From: Neisseria brasiliensis
GTDB lineage: Bacteria; Pseudomonadota; Gammaproteobacteria; Burkholderiales; Neisseriaceae
DNA: 64,000 bases
Assembly: GCF_009671065.1 (NCBI RefSeq)
Contig: NZ_CP046027.1
Location: 1,302,001-1,366,000 of the forward strand
Reading direction: 5' to 3'
Below are positions 1-8,174 of this stretch, piece after piece; positions within the stretch are counted from its first letter, which is position 1, and every line of letters starts with the position of its first letter. The notes below the pieces were generated by a model. It was not told where the DNA came from, searched no databases, and saw nothing but the letters and a program-made list of their open reading frames with translations. The translations under genes were made by a program, and so were the position numbers.

Positions 1-1030
1 GCCAGTTGAACGTGCCGATCGACACCATAATCATCACCGCCACCAGCGCCGGCATCGGAATCACTTTCAGAATATCGCTCAAAAACACCACCATAATCAG
101 CAGGTAAATACCCGCCAGCAGCGTGGATAAGCGCGTGCGGCCGCCGGATTTGACGTTAATCACCGATTGGCCAATCATCGCGCAACCGGCCATGCCGCCG
201 AACAAACCGCTCACAATGTTCGCCACGCCTTGGCCTTTGCACTCGCGGTTTTTGTCGCTTTCGGTTTCGGTCATTTCATCGACAATCGTCGCCGTCATCA
301 GCGATTCGAGTAAGCCCACTGCCGCCAAACTCAAGGAATAAGGCAGGATAATCAATAAGGTATCTAAATTGAGCGGCACATCAGGCAACAGGAACACCGG
401 CAGCGTGTCGGGCAGCTGCCCCATGTCGCCGACGGTGCGCACATCAATGCCGAGCCACACGGTTAAAATGGTCAGGCCGACAATGGTTACCAGCGGCGAT
501 GGAATGATTTTGCCCAGCGTCGGAATACGCGGAAACAGATAAATCACCGCCAAACCGGCCGCCACCAGCGCGTAGGTGTGCCAAGTAGTGTTTTGCAGCT
601 CGGGCAGTTGCGCCATGAAAATCAAAATCGCCAGCGCGTTGACAAAGCCGACCACCACCGCCCGTGCCACAAAGCGCATCAGCGAGCCGAGCTTGAGCCA
701 GCCGGCAATGATTTGAATCACACCGGTGAGCAAAGTCGCGGCCAGCATATACTGCAAACCGTGTTCTTTCACCAAACCGGCTAATACCAAGGCCATCGCG
801 CCAGTGGCCGCCGAAATCATCGCCGGACGGCCGCCGGCAAAGCTGATGACTACCGCAATACAAAACGAAGCATACAGGCCGACTTGTGGATCGACACCGG
901 CAATAATCGAAAAAGCAATGGCTTCGGGAATCAAAGCCAGCGCCACCACCAAGCCTGACAGCACGTCTCCGCGGACGTTGCCGAACCATTGTTGCTGCCA
1001 AGTGGGGACGGATGAAGAAAGTGTGGTCAT
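1..1030 (-). CDS. SulP-family inorganic anion transporter (3' end outside window)
   Basis: This is a multi-pass inner-membrane permease of the SulP/SLC26 family, which moves sulfate or other small anions such as bicarbonate; the substrate cannot be read from the sequence. Reading the minus strand from the ATG at 1030 gives about 343 residues, beginning MTTLSSSVPTWQQQWFGN. The family signature GLVVALALIPEAIAFSII follows at about residue 25 and SAATGAMALVLAGLV at about residue 73, then repeated hydrophobic helices. The frame is still open at base 1, so the end of the membrane domain and any C-terminal STAS domain lie outside the window. It is the first gene after the intergenic repeat at 1083-1165 and has no partner gene here. 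Confidence 0.85.
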   Translation of the reverse strand, partial: MTTLSSSVPTWQQQWFGNVRGDVLSGLVVALALIPEAIAFSIIAGVDPQVGLYASFCIAVVISFAGGRPAMISAATGAMALVLAGLVKEHGLQYMLAATLLTGVIQIIAGWLKLGSLMRFVARAVVVGFVNALAILIFMAQLPELQNTTWHTYALVAAGLAVIYLFPRIPTLGKIIPSPLVTIVGLTILTVWLGIDVRTVGDMGQLPDTLPVFLLPDVPLNLDTLLIILPYSLSLAAVGLLESLMTATIVDEMTETESDKNRECKGQGVANIVSGLFGGMAGCAMIGQSVINVKSGGRTRLSTLLAGIYLLIMVVFLSDILKVIPMPALVAVMIMVSIGTFNW

Positions 1031-1082
1031 GCGTGTTTCCTGTTGATAATTTGAATGAATATGTGAGATCGTCTGAAAGGCC

Positions 1083-1165
1083 GGTAGGGGGGTGAACCCA
1101 CCATGATGGTTTGTTGGTTTATCATGCTGCTGTGTAAAGCGAAAAGGTGGGTTGACCCCCCCATA
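1083..1165. repeat. Short inverted-repeat element, GGTGGGTT family, copy 1
   Basis: The left arm reads ggtaggggggtgaaccca and the right arm reads ggtgggttgacccccccat, so the element can fold back on itself. It shares sequence and layout with the copy at 38308-38396, including 'ccaccatgatg' after the left arm and 'aaaaggtgggttga' before the right arm. No coding content is seen. It sits between sulP and mnmG. Confidence 0.6.
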
Positions 1166-1223
1166 CGTTGATGGGTATGGTTTGTTCATCAGGGATGAGT
1201 TCACCCGATTTCCGGCAAAACCT

Positions 1224-1264
1224 AAGGCCGTCTGAAAAGCAAATACTTGTTTTCAGACGGCCTT
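1224..1264. terminator. Inverted DUS pair behind mnmG
   Basis: The uptake sequence aaggccgtctgaaaa and its reverse complement flank a short loop, giving a stable hairpin just past the mnmG stop codon. Inverted uptake-sequence pairs are known to double as terminators in Neisseria. Confidence 0.75.
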
Positions 1265-1280
1265 TATCCGAGGTAAAGCC

Positions 1281-3176
1281 TTATTTCGCGTCTTTAAAAC
1301 CGCGTTTCAAATGCACCATCAACAAAGCCACAGCAGCGGGAGTCACACCAGAAATGCGGCCTGCCTGCCCCAGTGTTTCAGGGCGGTGGGCGTTGAGTTT
1401 TTGCTGCACTTCCGCCGATAAGCCTTTGACTTTGCTGTAATCGATGTCGTTCGGCAGCTTCAGCGTTTCAATATCGCGGCGGCTGTCGAGTTCTTCGTTT
1501 TGGCGGTCGATATAGCCTTGGTATTTCACTTGAATTTCGACTTGTTCCACCACATCGTTGTTTAACGTTTCAGACGGCGTGGCACCTTCCAGCGTCATCA
1601 GCGCGGTGTAATCGACATTCGGGCGGCGCAACAAGTCGTGCAGGTTGGCTTCGCGCGAAAGCTTTTGGCCGAACACGCGGATTTGTTCGCTTTCGGCCAG
1701 CTTTTGCGGCGTGTACCAAGTGGTTTTCAGGCGTTGGATTTCCTGCTCGATGGCATCGCGTTTCTCGTTGAAGGCACGCCATTGTGCTTCGGTGACCAAG
1801 CCGATTTTGTGGCCGTCTTCGGTGAGGCGCATATCGGCGTTGTCTTCGCGAAGCTGCAGGCGGTATTCGGCGCGGCTGGTGAACATGCGGTAAGGCTCGT
1901 TCACGCCTTTGGTAATCAAATCGTCGACCAATACGCCCAAGTAGGCTTGCTCGCGGCGCAGCAACAGCGGATCTTTTTCGCGCACATACTGCACGGCGTT
2001 GGCACCGGCCAGCAAGCCTTGTGCCGCCGCTTCTTCATAGCCGGTGGTGCCGTTGATTTGGCCGGCAAAGAAGAGGCCGGCAATGGTTTTGGTTTCCAAG
2101 CTGGCTTTGAGGTTGCGCGGGTCGAAGTAGTCGTATTCGATGGCGTAACCGGGGCGCAGAATGTGGGCATTTTCCAAGCCTTTCATCGAGCGCACGAGAG
2201 AGAGCTGGATATCGAAAGGCAGGCTGGTGGAAATGCCGTTGGGGTAGTATTCGTGCGTGGTCAGGCCTTCGGGTTCCAAGAAAATCTGGTGGCTGTCTTT
2301 ATCGGCAAAACGGTTGATTTTGTCTTCGATAGAAGGGCAGTAACGCGGGCCCACGCCTTCGATTTTGCCGGTAAACATCGGGCTGCGGTCGAAGCCGGAG
2401 CGGATGATGTCGTGGGTTTCAAGGTTGGTGTGGGTAATCCAGCACGACACTTGGCGCGGATGCAAATCGGCCGAACCGCGCACCGACATCACCGGCACAG
2501 GCGTATCGCCCGGCTGCTCGGTGAGTTGGGAAAAATCAATCGTGCGCCCGTCGATACGCGGCGGCGTGCCGGTTTTCAGACGGCCTTGCGGCAGATTCAA
2601 TTCTTTCAGACGGCCTGACAAACCTTGTGCAGCAGGATCGCCTGCACGGCCGCCAGCATAGTTTTCCAAACCGATGTGGATTTTACCGGCCAGAAATGTA
2701 CCCGCCGTCAACACCACCGCGCGTGCTTTGAATTCCACGCCCATGGCGGTCACCACGCCGCTGGCACGTTCGCCGTCGAGCGTGATGTCTTCCACCGCTT
2801 GTTGGAACAAATCCAAGTTTTCTTGGTTTTCCAGCATTTCGCGGATGGCGGCTTTATACAGAATGCGGTCGGCCTGTGCGCGGGTGGCACGCACGGCAGC
2901 GCCTTTGGAGGCGTTCAAACGGCGGAACTGAATGCCGGACATATCGGTCGCCAAGGCCATCGCGCCGCCGAGCGCATCGACTTCGCGCACCAAATGGCCT
3001 TTGCCGATGCCGCCGATAGACGGGTTGCACGACATTTGGCCGAGTGTTTCAATATTGTGGGTGAGCAGGAGCGTTTGCGCGCCCATGCGTGCGGCAGCAA
3101 GCGCGGCTTCCGTACCGGCGTGGCCGCCGCCGACGACGATGACGTCGTAAGTTTTGGGGTAAATCATGTTGGACAT
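1281..3176 (-). CDS. mnmG: tRNA uridine-5-carboxymethylaminomethyl(34) synthesis enzyme MnmG
   Basis: MnmG (GidA) is the FAD enzyme that works with MnmE to install the cmnm5 group on U34 of tRNAs reading two-fold degenerate codons. The 631-residue length is normal. The N-terminal dinucleotide-binding loop VVVGGGHAGTEAALAAARMG is at about residues 14-33, followed by the conserved SCNPSIGGIGKGHLVREVDALGG. The GTPPRIDGRTIDF stretch and a C-terminal helical domain are present. A second methionine (residue 4) could be the true start. It lies downstream of the GT39 gene on the same strand, separated by a 143-bp repeat, and ends in an uptake-sequence hairpin. Confidence 0.97.
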   Translation of the reverse strand: MSNMIYPKTYDVIVVGGGHAGTEAALAAARMGAQTLLLTHNIETLGQMSCNPSIGGIGKGHLVREVDALGGAMALATDMSGIQFRRLNASKGAAVRATRAQADRILYKAAIREMLENQENLDLFQQAVEDITLDGERASGVVTAMGVEFKARAVVLTAGTFLAGKIHIGLENYAGGRAGDPAAQGLSGRLKELNLPQGRLKTGTPPRIDGRTIDFSQLTEQPGDTPVPVMSVRGSADLHPRQVSCWITHTNLETHDIIRSGFDRSPMFTGKIEGVGPRYCPSIEDKINRFADKDSHQIFLEPEGLTTHEYYPNGISTSLPFDIQLSLVRSMKGLENAHILRPGYAIEYDYFDPRNLKASLETKTIAGLFFAGQINGTTGYEEAAAQGLLAGANAVQYVREKDPLLLRREQAYLGVLVDDLITKGVNEPYRMFTSRAEYRLQLREDNADMRLTEDGHKIGLVTEAQWRAFNEKRDAIEQEIQRLKTTWYTPQKLAESEQIRVFGQKLSREANLHDLLRRPNVDYTALMTLEGATPSETLNNDVVEQVEIQVKYQGYIDRQNEELDSRRDIETLKLPNDIDYSKVKGLSAEVQQKLNAHRPETLGQAGRISGVTPAAVALLMVHLKRGFKDAK

Positions 3177-3311
3177 AGTAGATTGAGGTTTCAGACGGCC
3201 TGATGGAATGAAGGTGTGTGTTTGGGGTTTGCTTATGCGTGAGGCCGTCTGAAAAAGTAATAGAATTTAAAATAAACGTGTGATTGTACGCTGTTTTTCA
3301 GTCGGATTAAA

Positions 3312-3340
3312 GGCCATCTGAAACAGAATTTCAGACGGCC
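3312..3340. terminator. Imperfect inverted DUS pair
   Basis: The sequence ggccatctgaaa is followed after a short loop by tttcagacggcc, a hairpin with one G-T type mismatch. It lies between the repeat at 3342-3484 and mnmG. Confidence 0.5.
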
Positions 3341-3341
3341 C

Positions 3342-3484
3342 GAAACCTTTGCAAAATCTTCATCTTTGGCGCATTTCTTCGTTATGCGCTGCTCGAAAGC
3401 TTGCCTATCTAAGTGATATGTCTGCGCTTTCTGCGCTGCTCTCACTTCGAACTATACTCAAATCTGAAGTTTTGCAAAGGTCTC
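3342..3484. repeat. MITE-like 143-bp element, copy R1
   Basis: The ends are gaaacctttgcaaaa and ttttgcaaaggtctc, which are inverted repeats of each other with one mismatch. The interior (catctttggcgcatttcttc, then gctcgaaagcttgcctatct) matches the copies at 15938, 17629 and 22529. It has no transposase. It lies just past the stop of the GT39 gene. Confidence 0.75.
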
Positions 3485-3500
3485 GGTCTTGAAATGGGTT

Positions 3501-5162
3501 TTAGCTTTCTCGGCGCAACAAGGCAAAACCTTCTACTTTATTGCGTGGGCGCGCGCCCTGCCAAAGTTTCGTCCAGCCTTGCGGTGCGGCGGTGTTTTGC
3601 GGCTGCTGCACCAAGCGGTAGCGGCAGCTTGGGTTGTCGGGTTGCAAATCCCAATTGCTGTATTGCGCCCAAGCGATGCGGCTGCGGTGGTCTTGTTTGT
3701 CCACGCTGATGCACTCATGACCTTCGCTGAATTGGTGGCGTAATTCAGGATAAAGCGATAATTCCATTTGTTTGACTACTGGCGCGTAACTCTTGGCGGC
3801 ATCCAGCCACGGCAGCCATAAGGTCATCAGCAAAGCCCAAGTCAGCGTGACACCGGCTGCCCAGTTGGTCACGGCTTGGCGGCCGCGGATGTGTTTGCGG
3901 GTGATCGCCCACAGCCACAAGGGTGTAAACAAGGCTGCTACCGCCATGGGGAACGGGCTGATTTCAGGCAGGTAATACGGGCTGAAATACGCTGCGCGTT
4001 CGGCCAGTTTTGCCGGCCAGCCGTAATTCATGGCCGCAAAACCGACCCACATAAAAGCGGCCAGTAAGCCGAAGGCCATGATGCCGAACCAGTTGATAAA
4101 TGCCGCCGCGCCACGACGTAAGCCGTCTAGTTGTGCCGCACCGAGCAGCGCCAATGGCGGCATCAGCCAAATCAAATGGTCTTGGAAACGTTGCGGATTA
4201 AAGGCTAACAGCGCGGTCGCCAAAATCAACCATGCCAAACACAAACCACTCCAGCTTTGCGCGTTCATTTTGGTTCGGCTGAACGTCCACACCGCCAACG
4301 GCCAAGCGGGTAGGGCAAACCAGAGCAGGTTTTTCAGATAATAAGGCAGGTTAAAGGCCGTCTGAAAATCAACCAGTCCGCCGTAGGTGCCGAACAGATA
4401 AGCATCACGCCATGTTTCAAACCATTGCGGCTGCAAATACAACAGCAACAGCGGATACACCACCATCAGTGGCAGGGCGAATGCAAAGGCACCGATGAGG
4501 GTCAGGTAATAGCGCTTGAACTGCCATTGCGGATGCAGCACCAAGGCAAATGCCATCACGATTAAGGCCAAAGGCAATAAGAAACCGGCTGTCAGCGACA
4601 ACAGCGCCCAACCGCCGCCCAACAGCAGCGCACCGACGATCACGCGCTTGTGTGCTAGTGAAAAACCACACAACACCATGCCCAGCGCGGCAAACACGGC
4701 CGATATGTCGCTGATAAAGTGCGCCATCTGCAATAAACCGATGCTGCCGATTAAAATCAGCACCACGCTGCGGCCGTGATGGCGGCCTAAAAAATTAAAA
4801 CCGGCAAAACCGCACAACAGTAAACCGATGGCGGTAAAAAACACGCTGGCAAAGCGCGTGGCGGCATACGCATCGGCTGCCCAAGGCGAGAGCAGCGCTT
4901 GAAAGGCGCCGGCTACCCATAAATACACCGGCGAAATATGGAAATTCTGCTGCTCGAATACATGCGCCACCAACGGCGAAGCGGTGCCATTGAGCAGGGC
5001 TTCGGTGGCGGTGAACAAACCTGATTCGTCTGGATTCCACAAATCAAAATCATGCGAAAACACACCCGGCCACAACCAAGCGAATACCATCAGTAGCAAG
5101 AGCCAAGGTTTTTCGTGGGTTTTAGCAGGTTTACGGGAATCCGGTGGCGTGTAGGTCAGCAT
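3501..5162 (-). CDS. GT39/ArnT-like membrane glycosyltransferase
   Basis: This 553-residue polytopic inner-membrane protein has the layout of GT-C transferases (PMT/ArnT type), which take sugars from a polyprenyl phosphate donor. After the first transmembrane helix it carries HDFDLWNPDESGLFTATEALL at about residues 37-57; the Asp and Glu of such a first periplasmic loop are catalytic in the family. About ten more hydrophobic segments follow, then a soluble C-terminal tail of roughly 90 residues. Acceptor and sugar are unknown; candidates in Neisseria are lipid A, LOS or glycoproteins. It stands alone upstream of mnmG. Confidence 0.75.
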   Translation of the reverse strand: MLTYTPPDSRKPAKTHEKPWLLLLMVFAWLWPGVFSHDFDLWNPDESGLFTATEALLNGTASPLVAHVFEQQNFHISPVYLWVAGAFQALLSPWAADAYAATRFASVFFTAIGLLLCGFAGFNFLGRHHGRSVVLILIGSIGLLQMAHFISDISAVFAALGMVLCGFSLAHKRVIVGALLLGGGWALLSLTAGFLLPLALIVMAFALVLHPQWQFKRYYLTLIGAFAFALPLMVVYPLLLLYLQPQWFETWRDAYLFGTYGGLVDFQTAFNLPYYLKNLLWFALPAWPLAVWTFSRTKMNAQSWSGLCLAWLILATALLAFNPQRFQDHLIWLMPPLALLGAAQLDGLRRGAAAFINWFGIMAFGLLAAFMWVGFAAMNYGWPAKLAERAAYFSPYYLPEISPFPMAVAALFTPLWLWAITRKHIRGRQAVTNWAAGVTLTWALLMTLWLPWLDAAKSYAPVVKQMELSLYPELRHQFSEGHECISVDKQDHRSRIAWAQYSNWDLQPDNPSCRYRLVQQPQNTAAPQGWTKLWQGARPRNKVEGFALLRRES

Positions 5163-5297
5163 GGTGCGGCGGTTTCAAAAATCTAAAAGATGCGCTAGTG
5201 TAACAAATTACGGCCAAATCGGGGAATGCTTGAATGGAACGGTTTGGGCTATGCTTTCTTTCAGACGGCCTTTTTGAGCATGAGGCCGTCTGAATAC

Positions 5298-5327
5298 AAA
5301 AAAGACTGCCAAAGCAGTCTTTTTTTT
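5298..5327. terminator. Rho-independent terminator of rpmE
   Basis: The stem aaagactgc/gcagtcttt with a 3-nt loop has A and T runs on its two sides, so it could terminate in both directions. It lies just past the rpmE stop on the minus strand. Confidence 0.85.
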
Positions 5328-5337
5328 CATCGGGCAA

Positions 5338-5553
5338 TTAGCGTTTGAACAAGTTGCCGAATTTGTTGTTGAATTTGTCCACGCGACCGGTGGTGTCAAC
5401 GATTTTTTGTTGGCCGGTGTAGAATGGGTGGCACAAAGAGCAAACTTCGATGTTGAAGTTTTCTTTTTCCATCGCAGATTTGGTCACAAATTTGCTGCCG
5501 CAAGAGCAGGTCACGGTGATTTCGTGGTAGTTAGGGTGAATACCTTGTTGCAT
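5338..5553 (-). CDS. rpmE: 50S ribosomal protein L31
   Basis: The 71-residue protein matches bacterial L31. It begins MQQGIHPNYHEITVTCSCGS and keeps the zinc-type cysteines C16, C18, C38 and C41, so it is the Zn-binding C+ paralogue rather than the cysteine-free form made under zinc starvation. It lies alone between convergent elements and ends in a strong terminator. Confidence 0.96.
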   Translation of the reverse strand: MQQGIHPNYHEITVTCSCGSKFVTKSAMEKENFNIEVCSLCHPFYTGQQKIVDTTGRVDKFNNKFGNLFKR

Positions 5554-5775
5554 GTTGTTTCCTTTCGATTAAGCGGGCATAGGGGTTTTACCTATGCTTC
5601 AAGACAAGGGTGCGATTATTGCTATTTTTTGCTGCTTCGTCAAGCAGATATTGCGGCATTGGGTGGGTTTTGCAACAGGGCGGTGCGAATATTATCGAAT
5701 GGCGGGCGAAACTTGTGTGGTATTGTGTGTCTAACTGAAATTGAATTTGGATTGATGATTTTGTAAGGAAATGCA

Positions 5776-6288
5776 ATGAAAGCAAAGCTGTTTTTGGTAT
5801 TGTTGAGAACACTCGGCAAATGGCTGCCGGCATCGTACAGCAAGCCGTTTGGTAAATTAGCTAAGAAAATCCGCGCGGCGCTTGCCCGCCAAATTTCGCC
5901 GCATTTGGGCAGCAATATCAATATCGAAAAAGGGGCGTATGTGTTGCGAGACACGGTAGTCGGCGATCATTCGGGCATCGGGGTGGCCTGCGAAATCTGC
6001 TACGGCTTGACCATCGGCAACAATGTAATGATGGGGCCTGAATGCCTGTTTTATTCCAACAGCCACAAATTCGATAAAGAAACCAAACAGTTTTCCGGCT
6101 ATACCGACACCAATCCGATTGTGATTGAAGACGATGTGTGGATTGGCCGCCGCGCCATCATTATGGGCGGCGTGACCATCGGCAAAGGTTCGATTATCGG
6201 TGCCGGTGCCGTGGTGACCAAGAGCGTGCCGCCGTATTCTTTGGCTGCGGGTAATCCGGCGGTGGTGAAGAAGAATTTATTGGATTAA
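5776..6288 (+). CDS. Hexapeptide-repeat acyltransferase (WcaF/serine acetyltransferase-like fold)
   Basis: This 170-residue protein has the left-handed beta-helix of the hexapeptide acyltransferases: repeated [LIV]-G-x4 units run from about residue 45 (GSNINIEKGAYVLRDTVVGD) to 155 (GVTIGKGSIIGAGAVVTKSV). The loop NSHKFDK contains the usual catalytic His. The ending AAGNPAVVKKN is typical of sugar O-acetyltransferases. A clear aagga ribosome site lies 8 bases before the ATG. The acceptor is unknown; a surface sugar is likely but not shown. It is not close to the capsule locus. Confidence 0.8.
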   Translation: MKAKLFLVLLRTLGKWLPASYSKPFGKLAKKIRAALARQISPHLGSNINIEKGAYVLRDTVVGDHSGIGVACEICYGLTIGNNVMMGPECLFYSNSHKFDKETKQFSGYTDTNPIVIEDDVWIGRRAIIMGGVTIGKGSIIGAGAVVTKSVPPYSLAAGNPAVVKKNLLD

Positions 6289-6304
6289 ATTCAACGACAA
6301 TACA

Positions 6305-6342
6305 AAAGGCCGTCTGAACCCTAATATTTTCAGACGGCCTTT
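6305..6342. terminator. Inverted DUS pair between acetyltransferase and sodC
   Basis: The 14-nt arms aaaggccgtctgaa and ttcagacggccttt flank a 10-nt loop and end in T-rich sequence. It serves two convergent genes. Confidence 0.8.
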
Positions 6343-6357
6343 GTTTATTTATCAAAC

Positions 6358-6885
6358 TTACTTGGCAACCACGCCGCAGTATTTGCGTGCGCCACCGCCA
6401 CCCAATGCAGCAGGGTGGTCGCTGTAGTTATCTCCACCGGCGTGAATCATCAGCGAGCGACCTTTGAGCGAGTTGATTTTCTTAATGCGCGGCGCCACAA
6501 CCGGCTGGATATGGCCGTTGGCATCCACCGCTAAGGCAGGCAAATCGCCCAAGTGGCCGCTGTCATCCCAAGGGCCTTTGTGTGCGCCGGTTTTCTTAGG
6601 ATCCCAGTGGCCGCCGGCTGCCAAACCTTCTACCAGCTTACCGTCTTTTTCTTTGGCCGCACAGCTTGGGTTTTCATGCACGTGGAAGCCGTAAATGCCT
6701 TGTGCCAAACCTTCGATTTTCGGGGTAAACACCGCACCGTATTTGCTCTGGCTGATGCGCACTTCACCCGCCACTTTATCGCCGTTTTGCGCGTCCAGCA
6801 GCGACATCGGCACCACAATATCCGCCGGCGCGGCATAGGCGGCAGCGGTCATACTCAATAAAACGGCAGTCAGTAATGTCTTCAT
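6358..6885 (-). CDS. sodC: Periplasmic Cu/Zn superoxide dismutase
   Basis: SodC removes superoxide in the periplasm. A signal peptide of about 19 residues (MKTLLTAVLLSMTAAAYAA) precedes a 155-residue mature enzyme. Metal ligands are in place: H68 and H70 in GFHVHENPSC, the bridging H93, H102, H111 and D114 in SGHLGDLPA, and H148 in MIHAGGDN. C75 and C170 can form the usual disulfide. The GGGGARKYCGVV ending is typical. It has no operon partner. Confidence 0.95.
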   Translation of the reverse strand: MKTLLTAVLLSMTAAAYAAPADIVVPMSLLDAQNGDKVAGEVRISQSKYGAVFTPKIEGLAQGIYGFHVHENPSCAAKEKDGKLVEGLAAGGHWDPKKTGAHKGPWDDSGHLGDLPALAVDANGHIQPVVAPRIKKINSLKGRSLMIHAGGDNYSDHPAALGGGGARKYCGVVAK

Positions 6886-6964
6886 CAGTTTCTCCTTAAT
6901 CTTTGTGAATGCGTATATTGGTTCAATATACTGATTTGATTATAACGGATTCTGTCAACAAGCC

Positions 6965-6998
6965 AACAGGCCGTCTGAAATTTTTCAGACGGCCTGTT
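6965..6998. terminator. Perfect inverted DUS pair
   Basis: The arms aacaggccgtctgaaa and tttcagacggcctgtt are complementary around a minimal loop. It lies beyond the stop of the AbrB-family gene. Confidence 0.8.
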
Positions 6999-7013
6999 CA
7001 CGAGATAACGTTT

Positions 7014-8057
7014 TTAGCGTGTTCCCACACCAAAACGCCGATCCAGCACGCCATACAGCCAACCGGCCAAACCGACCACCACCAGCATACGCAACACATG
7101 AAACGCCGTTACCAGCGGCACACCCAGTTGCAACACTTTGGCAGTAATGGTCATTTCCGCCACGCCGCCGGGCGCGAGTCCCAGCCCTAAAGTGGGCAGC
7201 GGAATATCCGACCACGCGGCCAACAGTTGGGAGACGCCGGCGGTCAGCAACAAACTAATGCACACCAACACAGCGGTAACCGACAACAATCGCGGTGCGG
7301 CACGGAAAAAATCAGGGCGGAATTTGGTGCCGAGTGACCAGCCGATTAAGAGCTGGCCTGCCCATGACAATTCTTTCGGCATGGCCGACAAATGCACGCC
7401 GCAAACGGTCAGCAACACCGCTGCCGCCAAAGGGCCGAATGTCCACGGGTTTGCCCAGCCGCGCTTTTGAAACAGCCAGCCCATGCCGACGCAGCAGGCA
7501 ATCAGCAGCACCAAGCCGCCGTAATGCACGCCGCCTTTGTCGATAATGGACGTATCCAAGCCATGATAATCCATAAAGCGATAGAAAAACGGCACAATGG
7601 TCACCACCATCAACACCCGCAGCGAGTGTGCAGCCACCACTTTATCCACGCGTGTGCCGTGTTGTTCGGCCAAAGTCGCCATTTCACTCGCGCCGCCGAC
7701 CGCTGCCGCAAACCATGCGGTTTTGAAATCGACACCGGCAAAACGGTGCAGAAACAGCGTGCCGCATAGGCTTAAGATTAAAGTGAATAACATACCGGCG
7801 CCCAGCCACAGCGCATTGGCGCCAATCATACCAACCATCTGCGGCGTGAAATACAGCCCCAACGACATACCGATGATGCACAAGCCGATTTTGCGGCCGG
7901 AGGGTAGGGCGCGGATATTGACACCGCCGATGGATAAAGTCGCACAAGCGAGCAGAGAGCCGAGCAGCCACGGAATCGGCAGGTTGAGCAGATTGGCCAA
8001 CAGCGCGCCCGTGAGCGCGGCGGCAAAACCGGGTAGATAGGGAAGAAAACGGTTCAT
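7014..8057 (-). CDS. AbrB-family (PF05145-like) membrane protein
   Basis: A 347-residue polytopic membrane protein of the family often mislabelled 'ammonia monooxygenase' (AbrB duplicated region). The two-fold repeat typical of the family is visible: LPIPWLLGSLLACATLSIGG near the N-terminus and a related LPTLGLGLAPGGVAEMTITA near residue 290. The motif FAAAVGGASEMATLAEQHG at about residues 116-134 is also typical. About ten transmembrane helices are expected. The transported substrate is not known. It is followed downstream on the same strand by an uptake-sequence hairpin. Confidence 0.75.
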   Translation of the reverse strand: MNRFLPYLPGFAAALTGALLANLLNLPIPWLLGSLLACATLSIGGVNIRALPSGRKIGLCIIGMSLGLYFTPQMVGMIGANALWLGAGMLFTLILSLCGTLFLHRFAGVDFKTAWFAAAVGGASEMATLAEQHGTRVDKVVAAHSLRVLMVVTIVPFFYRFMDYHGLDTSIIDKGGVHYGGLVLLIACCVGMGWLFQKRGWANPWTFGPLAAAVLLTVCGVHLSAMPKELSWAGQLLIGWSLGTKFRPDFFRAAPRLLSVTAVLVCISLLLTAGVSQLLAAWSDIPLPTLGLGLAPGGVAEMTITAKVLQLGVPLVTAFHVLRMLVVVGLAGWLYGVLDRRFGVGTR

Positions 8058-8137
8058 GGTTTGCGGGGGAAATTGTTATGGTTTATAGGCCGTCTGAAAG
8101 TTCTCAGGCGGCCTGAATGTTTTCATGATACCAAGAA

Positions 8138-8166
8138 AACAGCCGCGCTGGATTCAGGCGGCTGTT
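8138..8166. terminator. Hairpin behind the tct remnant
   Basis: The stem aacagccgc/gcggctgtt with an 11-nt loop lies just beyond the stop of the tctC-tctA remnant on the minus strand. Confidence 0.6.
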
Positions 8167-8174
8167 GTCATGCG

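Noticed and set aside
1638..2618. Long plus-strand open frame (326 codons) opposite mnmG
   Set aside because: It lies wholly inside the well-supported mnmG gene on the other strand and shows only low-complexity His/Phe/Ala-rich sequence from high-GC third positions.
3233..3445. 70-codon minus-strand open frame in repeat R1
   Set aside because: The same translation recurs only because the repeat recurs, with different ends in each copy; there is no sign of a conserved protein.
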